64,000 bases of DNA from Sipunculus nudus (lineage: Eukaryota; Annelida; Sipuncula; Golfingiida; Sipunculidae), in assembly GCA_026874595.1 (NCBI GenBank), contig CM049308.1:24330367-24394366 (forward strand), written 5' to 3'. This document shows, one piece after another, positions 60,628-64,000 of this stretch. A program made the translations under genes and the position numbers. Every line of letters starts with the position of its first letter. The first letter of the stretch is position 1. The notes under the pieces were generated by a model. It was not told the DNA's origin and did not search any database. It saw nothing but the letters and a program-made list of their open reading frames with translations.

Positions 60628-61605
60628 ATATCTGATATATGTTTTTATTATCATATTGATGGCATTGCCTTTCAAAATTTGAGAATTATAAGGTTTCAGA
60701 AATATTGTAGTAATATAAGGTGAAGAGCTTAAAAAAATTATAATCTATGTCACGGCCGACACAGTGTATATAGGTCTGACAATCATATACCAGTCCGGTC
60801 AATATTTGATATGTTCTTGTTGAATATAGAATATAATACCGCACATAACAAGAAAGCATACTTATTTACTTTACAGATTTCCTACACTTACAACAGGCGC
60901 TCTTGACCAGGCTCTGTACGATGGTCTGAAGAGCGGAGAACCCTGCCACCTGGTGGTAGTATGTAGAATCAGGATCACTGGAGACGGCTTTTAGTTCGTT
61001 GACATTCACATTAGAACCAATACCTGTTCAAACAGGAAAGATAGGATTATATACCCGAACAACGGTATATATGTTTGTTTGATTAAGGATAACACTGTAT
61101 TATGTGCTGATTACAAATTCATGTCTGCAAAAGTGTAATCCTCTGCAGTAATTTCGTTTTTTTTTCCCCCGATCAATTAAGAGCTTTAATTACCATTTAA
61201 TACAACACAAACATTATGTCAGGCTACGTGTTGTAAGTCCAAATGGGACGTTTCATCACAGAACAAGTACCCGTGCACCTCTGGTGCGGTTTTCCTTATT
61301 TTGTAATATCTTTATTGCAAATCAATAGCTTTGTGCGCAACTGCATGTTTAGACTGGCAGGCAAGTAATTTGTCTTCTTGTTGCAGAAATCACAGCTGTG
61401 ATATATTTTCACGCTAAGTACACGTCCCAGGGAAGGAATTGCTCGACAGGAGTGAAAATCAATTATTTTCTTGCATTTGATTTGCCGTAAGAAAACTTCA
61501 TAAGGGAGATTTGTATATCTGAACGAATTGTTAAATTGTGGGGTTTTTTTTCATGTCTATTTTAGAAGGAAAGTGAGTTCGACCACATGACGCTAAAAGA
61601 CTTAC

Positions 61606-62035
61606 CGACTGCGTACATCTTTATCCCGGCTTGTTTTGCCAGATTTCCCTGCACGATGGTAGATGGTCTGTTGTTGGACCATCCATCTGTCACAAGGATG
61701 CCTACATTTAGTACGCCAGCCCGATCCCCGTTTCCAGCCGAAAACATGGTTGTCCTCATTTTCTCGAGTGCTCCCGCAGTGTTCGTTCCACCTGGTTGGT
61801 AAGGCAGCCCCCAGATGGCGCTCTCCACAGCTGCCTGACTGTTGTATTGGTTCAAGTGGAATTTGATGAAGACACCGGACGAATATGTTACAACACCAAT
61901 CCTCGTGGTGCCCTGACTGACCGGAAGTGACCTGACTGTCTATGGCGAACTGTTTTACTCTCCACCAGTTGGATTCTCTGACCGATCCGGATGTATCCAG
62001 AACAAAGACCAAATCCAGTTTGCAGCGCAGAGGAA
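61606..62035 (-). pseudogene. Gene A copy 2, exon 3 with 2-bp deletion
   Basis: Plus strand reads CCTGACTGTCTATGG at 61931-61945 where copy 1 reads CCTGACTATGTCTATGG: two bases (AT) are missing. The DTSGS metal motif precedes the break; the T and D of the other metal loops lie after it, out of frame. Downstream residues in the old frame still match copy 1 with only a few changes (Y148H, V162I, T187S, N227K). Confidence 0.85.
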
Positions 62036-63678
62036 CTGATGAGGGAAATAAATTATCTTTTATTTGTTCTTCCTATTAATAGTCAACCCATTATGTACAT
62101 AACATACATTAGTAAAGATATTTGCTTTCAATTTCACCATTGATCTATATCTCATCGAGAATACCAGCTCTATTAATTGAATATAACAACCAACTGCTAA
62201 AAGGAACAACATATAAAAAAAGTAACATAACTACAGTACGATGACAGATGGAAGAAATACTAAACAAACTAAAATTAAAGATCGTGATACCAAAAAGCTT
62301 GTTGATATGGTTTCAGAATGATAAAAAATTCACCGAAGACATTGTAAATAAAAATAACCCTTGCATGGAGAAATAAATCTACACCTGTCCCTTCTGCACT
62401 GTTCTCACGATATGTCCTGATCACCTTTCAAATAGGTTTGTTCTTTTGGCCCATGCCTATACTGGCTTTCTACACGTTAAGGCCACAGGCTATGGCCATT
62501 GCAGACTAGTAATCAAGGCGAACGAGATGTGATTTTTTACATGAATAGACAGGAATTAATGTTAGTGCCGCTATCAGAGTTTTTGTTTCCTCCAAACTCT
62601 CCAAGGTTTGTGTACACGCAAAGTTTCTTTTAGATACATAATAACTACTGAGGTATATGTGTTCTCCGCCAAAAACTGAAGCATGGAAAGACATAAAGCA
62701 CAAACTGAAGGCAAGAGGTCAAAGCTAAATGATAAGGCACTAGTTCAGTGGTAAACCTTTGGAAATGCCAAGCTCGGGAGAGTTCAGGACCATTTGAGTT
62801 CTCCTCAAACGAACGCCGGGGTGGCGGAGCTCGGCTGAAACTCCGTTTTGGCGGATCCAATTACCCAGAGATATATCTTAAGGTATGGAGTGTCACACGT
62901 ATTCAAGATTTGAATACGGGACATTCAATCGAAACCCCTTTGCAAATGACCGACCTAATCTATTGGGGTATTACCAAGACATGCTCTTTGCAAACTCAAG
63001 GTCCCGAAGCCGAGCTCTATTTATTTTGTATCTAGTGCCAACTATATAAATACCCTTTACTGATTAGGTGTATAGTGGTTGCTGTTACAACTAAATTTCT
63101 GTATAAAATATGGTACTTACTTGATGTACAAGGGTTGTTGTTGCAGCTCATTTCCTCTTTTTGACCGTTATAAATTCTAGTCCTCTTGCCACCACCACAT
63201 TTTTTGTCACATTGGCTCCAAGGTGTAGTAACAGGTCGTAGACCCCTAGGAGGAGCCACCGGTCTGAGTCCTTCGGCATCTTCTGGGTTAACTTTAAAAT
63301 GAATACAAATTTTCAAAGGTAATCTTAAAACTGATATCCTCACAGCACGTTTCTTTGAAATATCGTGTTCGATTTGATAAAAGTGTCTTGCATGTGTATT
63401 CTTAATGTGAATTAATAAATATATCTTTAACATTAATAATATCTTTACAATATTTTCCAAATCTTTCAATATCTTTGATTGTTTCCAAATATTTATATAT
63501 TAATAATATTATGCTATTTTACAGTTTGTCTAATCCATAAAACCGATGATACACAAATGTTTATAAACAGTATGTATATATCCATACCTCTCTCAAGTTC
63601 TCTCGCCGATTCTGGGGCCGCAAACCCGGTGGCGGCAATAAGCAGGAGTCTGAGCGCCACGACGTACAGTAGTGACAT

Positions 63679-64000
63679 CTGGTGGTGAGGAAAAATGTGT
63701 TATCCCTTTAAAACCATAAATGTGTTTCTTTTGTTTATTGCTTGCCTTGTACATTAAGCATGTCACATGACCGACGACATTTAAAAAATGCACAAGTATA
63801 AACTGTAAATTAATACATAATCCACATTAGGATCAAGTTATATCTCTATTGCAGGGTCGCATGAAGAAAATAAACTGATACAAATGGATATTCTTGTATA
63901 CATGTACTTATGTCTTTTATATGTCAAATTATCTTTTCTTCGGAGTGGCATTCCAAATAAACTGATTTAAATATGGTTTCCGTGGCCTCTTTTTTTTATT
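63679..64000. other. 5' UTR intron of gene A copy 2
   Basis: Colinear with 20231-20550 of copy 1. The promoter would lie beyond the end of the window. Confidence 0.6.

Larger units (their letters stand above)
55500..63678 (-). pseudogene. Gene A copy 2: frameshifted paralogue of the TSP1-VWA-VWD-chitin-binding gene
   Basis: Exons: 63588-63678, 63121-63291, 61606-62035, 60892-61023, 60057-60301, 58913-59211, 57975-58264, 57388-57537, 56793-56966, 56058-56315, 55500-55540. All have the same length and phase as copy 1 except exon 3 (430 instead of 432 nt). All splice sites are GT-AG, and the remaining exons are open in the ancestral frame. The 2-bp loss after the codon for D120 shifts the frame and meets a TAA at the fifth codon of exon 4, predicting a ~234-residue product without most of VWA and everything after it. 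Most other exons look well preserved, so inactivation is recent or the deletion is a sequencing error. Confidence 0.8.

Overview
The window is animal nuclear DNA. It has split genes with GT-AG introns, extracellular-matrix domain shuffling (TSP1, VWA, VWD, C8, peritrophin-type chitin binding), a TIR-domain membrane receptor, a BEL/Pao LTR retrotransposon, abundant (AT)n tracts and several minisatellites. The domain combination and the style of dispersed repeats point to a lophotrochozoan, most likely a bivalve mollusc. That placement is inference; no search was possible.

Layout. (1) 1-10.85 kb: a defective BEL/Pao element inserted beside two short minisatellites. It has a clean 5-bp target duplication, and its 5' LTR plus upstream flank was later amplified as a ~2.09-kb tandem repeat. 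(2) 11.8-21.7 kb, minus strand: an intact 11-coding-exon gene (here gene A, copy 1) whose conceptual 760-aa product is signal peptide, TSP1, VWA, VWD, C8, TSP1, TSP1, chitin-binding domain, with a TATA box and a noncoding first exon upstream. (3) 22.3-43.6 kb: a very large imperfect palindrome with arms of ~11.0 and ~9.1 kb around a ~450-bp spacer. Each arm carries one intronless gene for a 568-aa receptor: signal peptide, unknown N-terminal domain, Frizzled-type cysteine-rich domain, one sushi/CCP domain, one transmembrane helix, and a cytoplasmic TIR domain. The two genes are divergently transcribed and differ at 9 residues. (4) 44.4-53.7 kb: a 34-bp minisatellite followed by a 40/80-bp minisatellite, both with higher-order periodicity. 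They are strongly expanded versions of the two short arrays seen beside gene A copy 1. (5) 55.5-63.7 kb, minus strand: gene A copy 2, the second unit of a ~43.4-kb direct duplication. All splice sites and exon lengths are conserved except a 2-bp deletion in the VWA exon, so it reads as a pseudogene, unless the deletion is an assembly error.

Function. Gene A looks like a secreted, chitin-binding, multidomain matrix protein (shell, cuticle, peritrophic or mucus matrix). The palindromic pair looks like a surface receptor that couples a Frizzled-CRD plus sushi ectodomain to TIR signalling, plausibly innate immunity. Nothing in the sequence links the two gene types; they share a locus shaped by duplication, inversion and repeats.

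The most notable items are the FZ-CCP-TM-TIR receptor architecture in a divergent palindrome, the inverted repeats that bracket the left receptor unit, and the contrast between an intact and a frameshifted gene A copy with a near-identical (conversion-like) tract in the middle.
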